Below are positions 20,443 to 29,121 of a DNA stretch of 64,000 nt, one piece after another. Position 1 is the stretch's first letter. Each line of letters starts with the position of its first letter. The notes beneath the pieces are model-generated. The model had not been told where the DNA came from. It did not search any database and saw only the letters and a list, made by a program, of their open reading frames with translations. The stretch spans positions 32,501 to 96,500 of the forward strand of contig NZ_CP126115.1 in assembly GCF_030123505.1 (NCBI RefSeq). Direction: 5' to 3'. The position numbers and the translations under genes were made by a program. The stretch is from Neobacillus sp. YX16. GTDB taxonomy: Bacteria; Bacillota; Bacilli; Bacillales; Cytobacillaceae.

Positions 20443-22110
20443 ATGGCAAAGGTTTTAAAGAAGTTAGTATTTTTAGTTGCGATTGTTACTGCTATCGGTA
20501 GTTTATTGGGTGCCTGCAGCAGTAAAGAAAGCAGCACAAGTTCAAAGGACTCTTCTTCTTCTAAGGTAGAGGGCGTAGCCATGAAAGATTATGAAGTGGG
20601 AAAAACATTTAAAGCAAAAGAACCAGTTACATTTTCAACGATGTATCAAGATGCTGCATGGTATGCACATAAAGAGGATTGGCTACTATGGAGTGAAATC
20701 ACGAAGAGAACCAATGTTAGCTTTGAAAAAACAATTGTTCCAATGAGTGATTACAACCAAAAAAGAAGCTTATTGATTAGTTCTGGGGATGCCCCGTTAA
20801 TCATCCCTAAAACGTATCCGGGTCAAGAAACTCCATTTGTTGCTTCTGGTGCAATATTACCAATTAGTGATTATGTAGAACATATGCCTAACTTTTTAGA
20901 TAAGGTAGAAAAATGGGACCTACAAGCTGAAATCGATAATTTAAGACAAGCTGATGGAAAATATTATCTACTTCCTGGTTTACATGAAGAAGTTTGGCCA
21001 GATTACACTTTAGCTGTTAGAACAGATATTTTCGAAAAGAATAATATTGCGATTCCTAAAACGTGGGACGAATTCGAAACTGCATTAAAGAAATTAAAGG
21101 AAATTTATCCTGATGTTACTCCATTCTCTGATCGCTGGAGCACAACAGGAAACGGTGGAGCGTTAGGTGCATTATTGAACTACGCAGCTGCATCTTTCGG
21201 AACTGTTGGTGGATTTGGTACACAAAACTATATTACATTTGACCAAGATAAGGAAAAGTTTGTTTATGCAGGTGCAACAAAAGAATACAAAGAGATGCTT
21301 ACCTACTTCAATGAATTGATTGAAAAAGGTTTGATGGACAAAGAAAGCTTATCACAAACAGATGAAACAGCCAAACAAAAGTTCGTATCTGGTAAATCAT
21401 TTGTTATTAGTACAAACTCTCAAGAACTTGTAGTTATGCGCGATACAATGAATAAAGAACTTGGGGAAGGGAACTTCTCTATTGCAAAAATTCCTGTACC
21501 TGGTGGACCAGAAGGTCAAGTTATGGCTGGTTCAAGATTGGAAAACGGTATTATGATCAATGCGAAAGCAAAGGATGATCCGAATTTTATTGCTTTACTT
21601 CAATTTGTTGACTGGTTATGGTATAGCGATGAAGGACAAGAACTAGCTAAATGGGGCGTTGAAGGAACAACCTATACGAAGGAAAATGGTAAACGCGTCC
21701 TTACTTCAGATATTAACTTCCTAGGTTTAAATCCGGCTGGAAAGAAAGATTTACGTGTGGACTTTGGAATGGGAACTGGTACATTTGCTTATGGCGGAAC
21801 AACTGACTTACTTCAATCCACAATGAGCGAAGAAGAAGTTAAATTCCAGGATGAAATGCACGCAACCAAGAAAGCAGCACCAGTAAATCCTCCTTATCCA
21901 ATGGAAGCATTGGATCAGGAACAAGCAACACTTCTTGCTACTCCATTAATGGATACGGTAAGACAAAATACTGCTGAGTTCATTTTAGGCTCACGTCCAT
22001 TATCTGAATGGGATGCTTATGTTTCTGAATTAAATGCTAAGGGTATGGATAAATATTTAGACTTAGTTAACAAAGCTTATAAAGATTATCAAAAGACAAT
22101 GAAGAAATAG
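20443..22110 (+). CDS. Extracellular solute-binding lipoprotein, LplA/AguE type
   Basis: 555-residue lipoprotein that captures the substrate for the two preceding permeases. It has a signal peptide with lipobox LLGAC (modified Cys25) followed by a Ser/Lys-rich linker. The size and the DEFETALKKLKEIYPDVTPF hinge region are typical of the large LplA/YtcQ binding proteins tied to aldouronate uptake. It is the last gene of the transporter trio and is followed by a strong terminator. Substrate preference is inferred from GH67 next door. Confidence 0.88.
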   Translation: MAKVLKKLVFLVAIVTAIGSLLGACSSKESSTSSKDSSSSKVEGVAMKDYEVGKTFKAKEPVTFSTMYQDAAWYAHKEDWLLWSEITKRTNVSFEKTIVPMSDYNQKRSLLISSGDAPLIIPKTYPGQETPFVASGAILPISDYVEHMPNFLDKVEKWDLQAEIDNLRQADGKYYLLPGLHEEVWPDYTLAVRTDIFEKNNIAIPKTWDEFETALKKLKEIYPDVTPFSDRWSTTGNGGALGALLNYAAASFGTVGGFGTQNYITFDQDKEKFVYAGATKEYKEMLTYFNELIEKGLMDKESLSQTDETAKQKFVSGKSFVISTNSQELVVMRDTMNKELGEGNFSIAKIPVPGGPEGQVMAGSRLENGIMINAKAKDDPNFIALLQFVDWLWYSDEGQELAKWGVEGTTYTKENGKRVLTSDINFLGLNPAGKKDLRVDFGMGTGTFAYGGTTDLLQSTMSEEEVKFQDEMHATKKAAPVNPPYPMEALDQEQATLLATPLMDTVRQNTAEFILGSRPLSEWDAYVSELNAKGMDKYLDLVNKAYKDYQKTMKK

Positions 22111-22125
22111 AACGGAATTTAAGTG

Positions 22126-22171
22126 AAACTGCCTGCAATGATTGATCAATAACGGTTGCAGGCAGTTTTAA
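22126..22171 (+). terminator. terminator after the binding-protein gene
   Basis: 13-bp stem AAACTGCCTGCAA / TTGCAGGCAGTTT (22126-22138 with 22156-22168) followed by TTAA. Confidence 0.88.
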
Positions 22172-22201
22172 TATCAACTAAATGATTAAAGGAAGAGTGT
22201 T

Positions 22202-22900
22202 ATGAATCAAAAAAATGCATTTGGAGAAGGGATCTTATTCGGTGTAACAAATCATATCTATGCCCTTTTTATGACCAATATTTATTTTATGCTAAGTAAT
22301 ATCATTTGTTTATTTTTTTTCATGACATTAGAACCTGCTTTTTCAAATATCACGATTTACTTTCTGGCACTTATACCGACAGGACCTACGATTTCAGCAC
22401 TATTCTACTCAATTGGAAAATTGATTCGTGAAAAAGAACTTTCTCCATTAAATGACTTTTTTCACGGATATAAAATAAATTTTAAAGACACTATGAAATT
22501 TTGGCTGCCTTTGCTTGTAGTCTTGTATATTTTAATCGTTGACTTACACTATTTTAATTCAAATCTCTCAACAATTAACAATGTATTATCGGTAGTTTTT
22601 TTAATTGGGATTATTTTGATTATGATTATATCAATAAACGCATTTTTGATTAGTGCAGGCTATAAATTTCGACTAAAGGATATTTGGAAATTGTCCGTTT
22701 ATTATAGTTTCATGAAGGTGAAAATTACCTTTGGAAATATTAGTATTGTTATTATTACTTTGTTTCTACTGTTAATAACATCTAATTTTTTAATCTTATT
22801 TATTGCTAGTCTCATTTGCTATGCATTTATGCTAAATAGCAAAGGATTACTTGAAGATATTCAGTTGAGATTTTGTGATTCACAAAAAAGTCCGAGTTAA
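22202..22900 (+). CDS. YesL-family (DUF624) membrane protein
   Basis: 232-residue protein with about five hydrophobic segments (near residues 25-45, 50-72, 98-115, 124-148, 182-208) and the family core LIPTGPTISALFYSIGKL. DUF624 proteins of Bacilli are regularly encoded with LplB/YtcP transporters, but their function is unknown; an accessory role in transport or sensing is a guess. It sits between the aldouronate transporter and uxuA. A second, different member is at 33695. Confidence 0.8.
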   Translation: MNQKNAFGEGILFGVTNHIYALFMTNIYFMLSNIICLFFFMTLEPAFSNITIYFLALIPTGPTISALFYSIGKLIREKELSPLNDFFHGYKINFKDTMKFWLPLLVVLYILIVDLHYFNSNLSTINNVLSVVFLIGIILIMIISINAFLISAGYKFRLKDIWKLSVYYSFMKVKITFGNISIVIITLFLLLITSNFLILFIASLICYAFMLNSKGLLEDIQLRFCDSQKSPS

Positions 22901-22929
22901 CCCCATGCGGTTAACACCTTATAGATGAA

Positions 22930-22956
22930 GTAAGTTTGTTTAAACAACAAACTTAC
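22930..22956. promoter_or_regulatory. XylR operator-like perfect palindrome before uxuA
   Basis: GTAAGTTTGTT, 5 nt, AACAAACTTAC: 11-bp perfect arms and the best symmetry of all operator-like sites in the window. It resembles the classical Bacillus xyl operator. The T-run after it (22957-22961) means it could instead be the terminator of the DUF624 gene; no clear promoter box is seen between 22900 and 22987. Confidence 0.6.
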
Positions 22957-22986
22957 TTTTTAAATTTTAGAACGGAGGAATAACCG

Positions 22987-24042
22987 ATGAAAATGGCTTT
23001 TAGATGGTATGGTGAGGGAAATGATTCTGTTACCCTTCACCAAATCAAACAAATTCCTGGAGTCAAAACGATCGTCTGGGCACTTCATAATATGCTGGCT
23101 GGAGAAGAATGGCCAATGGAGAAAATTCTTGAAGTTAAGCGGCAAGTTGATCCATACGGATTTAATATCGATGTGGTTGAAAGTGTCAATGTTCACGAAG
23201 ATATTAAATTAGGCCTTCCTTCAAGAGATAAATATATAGAGAACTATAAAAGAACCATTGAAAAACTGGCAAAGGTAGGGGTAAAAGTAATCTGCTATAA
23301 TTTTATGCCCGTATTTGACTGGATTAGGACAGATTTATTTAAAGAACATGGTGATGGATCCACTTCCTTGTTTTATGAAAAGTCTAAGGTAGATGACATC
23401 GATCCAATGGAATTAGTGAATAGGATAGCAAATAATCGCGACTATACTATGCCAGGCTGGGAGCCGGAGCGCTTAGAAAATCTTACTAAGCTATTTGATG
23501 CCTATAGGGACGTATCAGTAGAAGATTTATTTAACAATTTGCAGTATTTTTTAGAAGCAATTATTCCAGTATGTGAAGAGAATGACATCAAAATGGCTAT
23601 ACATCCGGATGATCCACCATGGCCAATTTTTGGATTGCCCCGTATTATTACGAATCAGGAGAACATAAGACGAGTTTTAAAGCTTGTTAACAGTCCTTAT
23701 AATGGGATAACACTTTGCAGTGGTGCTTTAGGTGCTAATCCAAACAACGATATCGTTGATATGGTAAGAGAATTTGCCGATCGCATACCTTTTGCCCATG
23801 TTCGTAATGTAAAAGTCTATGAAAATGGTGATTTTATTGAAACATCCCATCGCAGTCAGGATGGAACAGTGGATATGGTCGGTATCATGAAAGCTTATCA
23901 TGAAAGCGGATTTAACGGATATATAAGACCAGATCATGGAAGGCATATTTGGGACGAAAAATGCCGCCCAGGCTATGGGTTATATGATCGAGCCCTTGGA
24001 ATCATGTATCTTTTAGGGATTTGGGATTCATTGGAGCAGTAA
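22987..24042 (+). CDS. uxuA: Mannonate dehydratase
   Basis: 351-residue TIM-barrel enzyme dehydrating D-mannonate to 2-keto-3-deoxygluconate. Family motifs include IHPDDPPWPIFGLPRI, the metal-ligand region TLCSGALGANPNND and the C-terminal GYIRPDHGR. CGGAGG stands before the ATG. It heads the segment uxuA, aguA, GH43, dehydrogenase, linking alpha-glucuronidase action to uronate breakdown. The next-step genes kdgK and kdgA, and glucuronate isomerase uxaC, are not in the window. Confidence 0.95.
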   Translation: MKMAFRWYGEGNDSVTLHQIKQIPGVKTIVWALHNMLAGEEWPMEKILEVKRQVDPYGFNIDVVESVNVHEDIKLGLPSRDKYIENYKRTIEKLAKVGVKVICYNFMPVFDWIRTDLFKEHGDGSTSLFYEKSKVDDIDPMELVNRIANNRDYTMPGWEPERLENLTKLFDAYRDVSVEDLFNNLQYFLEAIIPVCEENDIKMAIHPDDPPWPIFGLPRIITNQENIRRVLKLVNSPYNGITLCSGALGANPNNDIVDMVREFADRIPFAHVRNVKVYENGDFIETSHRSQDGTVDMVGIMKAYHESGFNGYIRPDHGRHIWDEKCRPGYGLYDRALGIMYLLGIWDSLEQ

Positions 24043-24072
24043 CATGCTTAATCATCTTTAGGAGGAGAAATA

Positions 24073-26172
24073 ATGAAGAGCATTGTTGAGAATATTTCAC
24101 AAAATACGACTGATTTGTTCAAGGTAGAACACAAAGAAAGTTATGCTGCCTGGCTTCAGTATAAAAATATTGAGGATCAAACATTAGTAAATGAATATAA
24201 ACAATGGTGTGGCCGCATTAGTATTCTAGGAGCTTCTGCAGTCATTGAGTCTGCTAAGAAAGAACTTTTACTCGGCATTTCTTCTATGTTGGAAATTGAG
24301 CCAGATTGTAGTTCTGAACCAATGCAAGCTAGTCTTGTGTTAGCTGCAAAAGCTTCTATTGTTGATTTAGTGGATGTTGATTTTGATCAATTAAATGATG
24401 ACGGATATGTTATCAAAACTGTTACATCTGGGGGAAAGGATACTATTTTCCTAGTGGGGAAAAACGATTCAGGTGTCTTATATGCTACTTTTCATCTATT
24501 ACGCTTAATGCAAAACAGGGAAAACCTACAACAGCTGGATATCCTTGAGAATCCTAAAAATCAATTACGAATGCTTAATCAATGGGATAATATGGATGGA
24601 AGTATTGAACGCGGCTATGCAGGCAACTCGATTTTTTATAAAGAAAATGAATTCTCTGATGAACTTAATAGAATTGAAGACTATGCAAGACTTCTTTCTT
24701 CAGTAGGGATTAATGGAATTGCGATCAATAATGTAAATGTTCACAAGGTTGAAACAGATTTAATTACAAGCATCTTGCTGCCTAAAGTCGCAGAAGTAGC
24801 CGGAATTTTTAGGGCGTATGGAATCAGCACCTTCCTTAGCGTGAACTATGCAAGTACAATCACAATTGGAAATTTATCCACAGCAGACCCACTCGATTCT
24901 AAGGTTAGACAATGGTGGAAAGATAAGGCTGAAGAAATTTACAGCTATATTCCTAATTTTGGTGGATTCCTAGTCAAAGCCGATTCAGAACACCGCCCTG
25001 GACCTTTTACATATGGCAGAAACCATGCGGACGGTGCAAACATGCTTGCAGAAGCGCTCGAGCCTTTTAATGGAATTGTTCTTTGGAGATGTTTCGTTTA
25101 TAACTGCCTTCAGGATTGGCGTGACCGCTCTACGGATCGAGCAAGAGCTGCCTATGACCATTTTAGACCATTAGATGGTCAGTTCCATGACAATGTTATT
25201 TTACAAATTAAGAATGGTCCAATGGATTTCCAAGTACGTGAAGGTGTTTCGCCGTTATTTGGTGCAATGGAAAACACCAATCAAATGTTGGAATTCCAAG
25301 TTACACAAGAATATACAGGACAACAAAGACATCTTTGCTACCTGGTTCCACAATGGAAGGAAGTCCTTGATTTTGATACGTATGCAAAAGGTAAAGGCTC
25401 AGAAGTCAAAAAGGTTGTCGATGGATCCCTGTTCCAATACAAGTATAGCGGGATTACTGCCGTATCCAATATCGGTAATGATTATAATTGGACTGGACAT
25501 ACTCTTGCACAGGCAAATCTTTACGGTTTTGGTCGCTTAACATGGGACCCGGATCTTTCAGCTGAAACAATCACAGAAGAATGGATTGGGCAAACCTTCG
25601 GCCAGGATGAATTGGTCAAAGAACTGATTAGTAAGATGCTGTTAAAATCATGGAGTATTTATGAAAAATATACGTCACCACTTGGTGTAGGCTGGATGGT
25701 AAACCCACATCATCATTACGGACCAAATGTGGATGGGTATGAATATGACGTTTGGGGAACGTACCACTTTGCGGATTGGAAAGGAATTGGGGTGGACCGG
25801 ACTGTAAAAACGGGTACCGGCTACACCTCTCAGTATTTTAAAGAAAATACTGAGAGGTATGAAAATATTGAAACATGTCCAGATGAACTGCTGTTATTTT
25901 TCCATCATGTACCATACACACATAAGCTTAAATCAGGTGTAACGGTCATCCAGCATATTTACAACACTCATTTTGAAGGGGTTAAAGAGGCTGAGGGGTT
26001 GGTTAAATCCTGGTTACAGCTTAAGGATAAGATTGATCGGGAGCGCTTCGATGATATTTTAACTAGATTACAAGAACAAGCAAACCATTCAAAGGAATGG
26101 CGGGATATTATCAATACCTATTTTTATAGGAAATCAGGAATAAAGGAAGAGCAAAACAGAAAAATCTATTAA
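24073..26172 (+). CDS. aguA: GH67 alpha-glucuronidase
   Basis: 699-residue intracellular, inverting GH67 enzyme that removes (4-O-methyl)-glucuronic acid from the terminal xylose of aldouronates. By spacing with characterised enzymes the acid is Glu306 ([11 protein letters not shown]) and the base pair is Asp385 (GPMDFQ) and Glu413 (FQVTQEY). Domains: N-terminal alpha/beta sandwich (about 1-150), TIM barrel (about 150-480), C-terminal helical dimerisation part. AGGAGG lies 8 nt before the ATG. It follows uxuA by 30 nt. Confidence 0.97.
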   Translation: MKSIVENISQNTTDLFKVEHKESYAAWLQYKNIEDQTLVNEYKQWCGRISILGASAVIESAKKELLLGISSMLEIEPDCSSEPMQASLVLAAKASIVDLVDVDFDQLNDDGYVIKTVTSGGKDTIFLVGKNDSGVLYATFHLLRLMQNRENLQQLDILENPKNQLRMLNQWDNMDGSIERGYAGNSIFYKENEFSDELNRIEDYARLLSSVGINGIAINNVNVHKVETDLITSILLPKVAEVAGIFRAYGISTFLSVNYASTITIGNLSTADPLDSKVRQWWKDKAEEIYSYIPNFGGFLVKADSEHRPGPFTYGRNHADGANMLAEALEPFNGIVLWRCFVYNCLQDWRDRSTDRARAAYDHFRPLDGQFHDNVILQIKNGPMDFQVREGVSPLFGAMENTNQMLEFQVTQEYTGQQRHLCYLVPQWKEVLDFDTYAKGKGSEVKKVVDGSLFQYKYSGITAVSNIGNDYNWTGHTLAQANLYGFGRLTWDPDLSAETITEEWIGQTFGQDELVKELISKMLLKSWSIYEKYTSPLGVGWMVNPHHHYGPNVDGYEYDVWGTYHFADWKGIGVDRTVKTGTGYTSQYFKENTERYENIETCPDELLLFFHHVPYTHKLKSGVTVIQHIYNTHFEGVKEAEGLVKSWLQLKDKIDRERFDDILTRLQEQANHSKEWRDIINTYFYRKSGIKEEQNRKIY

Positions 26173-26250
26173 ATTCAAAATAGATTGGGCAGTTACTCAG
26201 CGTTCGTTTTGATCAATAGGTGGCAGCTGTCAAAATAAGGAGGAGTTACT

Positions 26251-27855
26251 TTGTCTCGGATTGTTAATCCAATATTACGTGGATTTAACCCTGATCCTTC
26301 CATAATCAGGGTTGGAGATGATTTTTATATCGCAACGTCCACCTTTGAATGGTTTCCCGGGGTTCAAATTCACCATTCTAGAGATTTAAAGAATTGGAAG
26401 CTGATAGGTCATCCATTAACACGGAAGAGCCAGCTTGATATGATTGGGAATCCTGATTCAGGCGGGATTTGGGCTCCATGCTTAAGCTATCATGAAGGAA
26501 CCTTTTACTTAATTTTTACAGATGTTAAAAGTCATATCGGCCCGTTTAAGGATACTCATAATTACCTTGTAACAGCCGAGAACATCGAGGGTCCTTGGTC
26601 CGAACCTATTTATTTAAACAGCAGTGGTTTTGATCCATCACTATTCCATGATGACGATGGGAGAAAATGGTTAGTGAACATGGTGTGGGACCATCGAAAA
26701 AATAAAAATTCCTTTGGTGGTATATTGCTTCAACAGTATTCTCCTGAGGAGAAAAAATTAGTAGGACCTATTCACAATATTTTCAGAGGTACCAAACTTG
26801 GTTTAACTGAAGCGCCTCATATTTACAAACATCATGACTTCTATTATTTAATGACCGCTGAAGGTGGAACAAGATATGAACATGCTGTAACCGTTGCGCG
26901 CTCAAAGAATCTTTATGGTCCCTATGAGTTAGACCCAATTGGTCCTATTCTTACTTCATCCGGCAAACCCAAATTGGAGCTTCAAAAGGCAGGGCATGCG
27001 AGCATTGTACATACTCAGGACAATGAATTTTATTTAGTTCACTTGACAGGGCGTCCCCTTAAGCCATCCATGAATTGTAATCTCGGCAGAGAAACAGCTA
27101 TTCAAAAAGGGACCTGGACTGAGGATGGCTGGCTAAGGCTTGCTGATGGCGGAACAAGTCCGCATCTTCAGGTGGAAGGACCAGAATTACCTGAAAATCC
27201 CTTTGTGCAAGAACCTGATACAGAACACTTTGAACATGAAAATATAAGCATTCATTTTAATACACTTCGTGAACCGCTTAGTGATGAGTGGGGGACGACT
27301 AAGGAGAGACCTGGTTTTCTTAGATTAATAGGAAGAGAGTCTCTTAGTTCCAACCATAGACAGAGTCTGGTTGCACGCAGGCAGCAGGCCTTTTCTGTTA
27401 TTGCGGAAACAGTGGTGGAATTTGAGCCTGAAACCTATCAGCACCTAGCAGGTCTGGTCTATTATTACAATACAAAAAATTTCTATTATCTTTGGATCAG
27501 CCATGATGAGGAGCAAGGAAAATCCTTAGGCATCATGTCCAGTGACCGTGGTTTATACGATGAGCCATTAGAAACCCCAGTATCGATCGAAGGCTGGGAG
27601 CGAGTCTATTTAAAAGCTGACCTCCACTATGCAAATCTGCAATTCTATTTCTCTAAAGATGGAGAGACTTGGACTGCCATCGGCCCTATTTTAGATGCTA
27701 GCAAAATATCAGATGACAATGTCGAACTAAAAATAGGCGGCATTTTACTTGACCAAGGTTTTACAGGCGCTTTTATTGGCGTATGTACACAGGATCTTAG
27801 CGGTCAAGGCAAATATTCAGATTTCGATTACTTTACTTATCGTGAACGTAAATAA
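26251..27855 (+). CDS. GH43 beta-xylosidase, two-domain
   Basis: 534-residue inverting beta-xylosidase of the XynB3 type: a five-bladed propeller (about 1-320) plus a C-terminal beta-sandwich that closes the active site. The catalytic residues Asp15 (NPDPS), Asp128 (GFDPS) and Glu187 (TEAPH) have the same numbers as in Geobacillus stearothermophilus XynB3. This supports the TTG start at 26251, which has AAGGAGG 7 nt upstream. No signal peptide. It follows the GH67 gene by 78 nt and cleaves xylose from debranched oligomers. Confidence 0.95.
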   Translation: MSRIVNPILRGFNPDPSIIRVGDDFYIATSTFEWFPGVQIHHSRDLKNWKLIGHPLTRKSQLDMIGNPDSGGIWAPCLSYHEGTFYLIFTDVKSHIGPFKDTHNYLVTAENIEGPWSEPIYLNSSGFDPSLFHDDDGRKWLVNMVWDHRKNKNSFGGILLQQYSPEEKKLVGPIHNIFRGTKLGLTEAPHIYKHHDFYYLMTAEGGTRYEHAVTVARSKNLYGPYELDPIGPILTSSGKPKLELQKAGHASIVHTQDNEFYLVHLTGRPLKPSMNCNLGRETAIQKGTWTEDGWLRLADGGTSPHLQVEGPELPENPFVQEPDTEHFEHENISIHFNTLREPLSDEWGTTKERPGFLRLIGRESLSSNHRQSLVARRQQAFSVIAETVVEFEPETYQHLAGLVYYYNTKNFYYLWISHDEEQGKSLGIMSSDRGLYDEPLETPVSIEGWERVYLKADLHYANLQFYFSKDGETWTAIGPILDASKISDDNVELKIGGILLDQGFTGAFIGVCTQDLSGQGKYSDFDYFTYRERK

Positions 27856-27876
27856 AAAGAAAGTGGGGGCGGAGAA

Positions 27877-28947
27877 ATGGCAACAGCTCTAATGGATGCA
27901 GCAGTGATGAACAAGCCATTGGATATAGAAGTAAAGAAGATTAGCATTCCAGAACCTAGGGCAAACGAGGCGCTGCTAAAAGTATATTGTATCGGCGTAT
28001 GCGGCTCCGATGTTCACTATTATGAGCATGGAAAGATTGGCCGTTACGTAGTGAAGGAACCGATTGTTTTAGGACATGAATTAGCTGGTCAGGTTGTAAA
28101 AGTTGGATCAGATGTTACCCATGTAACAGTTGGTGACAGGGTAGCGGTAGAACCAGGTGTAACCTGTGGCCGGTGCGAATATTGTAAGATTGGGCGTTAC
28201 AACCTATGCCCTGATGTCGTATTCATGGCAACACCACCGGTTGATGGTGCTTGGGCAGAATATGTGACAATCCGCAGCGATTTCCTTTTTAAGCTGCCAG
28301 ACAGTATGAGCTTTGAGGAAGGTGCTTTACTGGAGCCGCTATCAGTAGGCTTTCATGCGATGAATCGCGGTAAAGTTACACCTGCTGACCGAATTTTTGT
28401 AAGCGGACTTGGGCCAATTGGGCTTTTAGCTGTACAAGCAGCTAAAATGTTCGGAGTTTCTGAAATTTATGCAAGTGATGTTGTTCCTTACCGGAGACAA
28501 TTAGGTCTCGAAATGGGGGTAACGGGAGTCATTGATCCGTTAAGTGAGAATGCCAAGGACAAAATTGCGGAATTAACCGCTGGAAAAGGTGTGACGGTTG
28601 TAATCGAATCTTCCGGTAATCAAAGGGCGATAGCCGACGCTGTCAAAGTGGTTAATCGCGGTGGAAGAATTGTGTTTGTCGGCATGCCTGCAGTGAATGA
28701 GATTCCGCTTGATGTAAATCAGATTATTGATGGGGAAATCGATGTATACGGAATTTTCCGTTATGCCAATACATACCCTGCAGCCATTCAAGCACTAGGC
28801 GGCTCTGGAGTTGATATCGAAAAAGTCATTACACACAAGTATGCCTTAAGCGAAATTAAGGAAGCGGTTGAAATGGCAAGAACCCAAAAGGATACAAGCA
28901 TCAAAATCATGATTTATCCAGATAAAGAAAATATCCAAAATAAATAA
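27877..28947 (+). CDS. Zinc-dependent polyol dehydrogenase (xylitol/sorbitol dehydrogenase-like)
   Basis: 356-residue medium-chain dehydrogenase. Catalytic zinc ligands Cys42 and His67 with Glu68; structural zinc cysteines 97, 100, 103 and 111; Rossmann motif GLGPIGLLAVQ near residue 176. Closest in character to sorbitol/xylitol dehydrogenases (GutB type), which interconvert polyols and 2-ketoses. In a xylan island, xylitol to xylulose is a reasonable guess, but the substrate cannot be read from the sequence. It is 21 nt after the GH43 gene and followed by a terminator, so it ends the uxuA operon. Confidence 0.82.
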   Translation: MATALMDAAVMNKPLDIEVKKISIPEPRANEALLKVYCIGVCGSDVHYYEHGKIGRYVVKEPIVLGHELAGQVVKVGSDVTHVTVGDRVAVEPGVTCGRCEYCKIGRYNLCPDVVFMATPPVDGAWAEYVTIRSDFLFKLPDSMSFEEGALLEPLSVGFHAMNRGKVTPADRIFVSGLGPIGLLAVQAAKMFGVSEIYASDVVPYRRQLGLEMGVTGVIDPLSENAKDKIAELTAGKGVTVVIESSGNQRAIADAVKVVNRGGRIVFVGMPAVNEIPLDVNQIIDGEIDVYGIFRYANTYPAAIQALGGSGVDIEKVITHKYALSEIKEAVEMARTQKDTSIKIMIYPDKENIQNK

Positions 28948-28968
28948 AAGCAAAATTATAAAAAGCTT

Positions 28969-28999
28969 GAGAGCTGGAAGAACAAGCCAGCTCTCTTTT
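28969..28999 (+). terminator. terminator of the uxuA-aguA operon
   Basis: 9-bp stem GAGAGCTGG / CCAGCTCTC (28969-28977 with 28987-28995) followed by TTTT. Confidence 0.85.
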
Positions 29000-29121
29000 A
29001 GAAGAGTTTTACGGAAAAATCAGTAGAATCCGTGAGAACACGATTCGTGATTTTGATTGGTATAAAGGAAATCGGTTTTAATTGGGACCGGTCGAAACTA
29101 GATTAAAGGGAGTACACCAAC

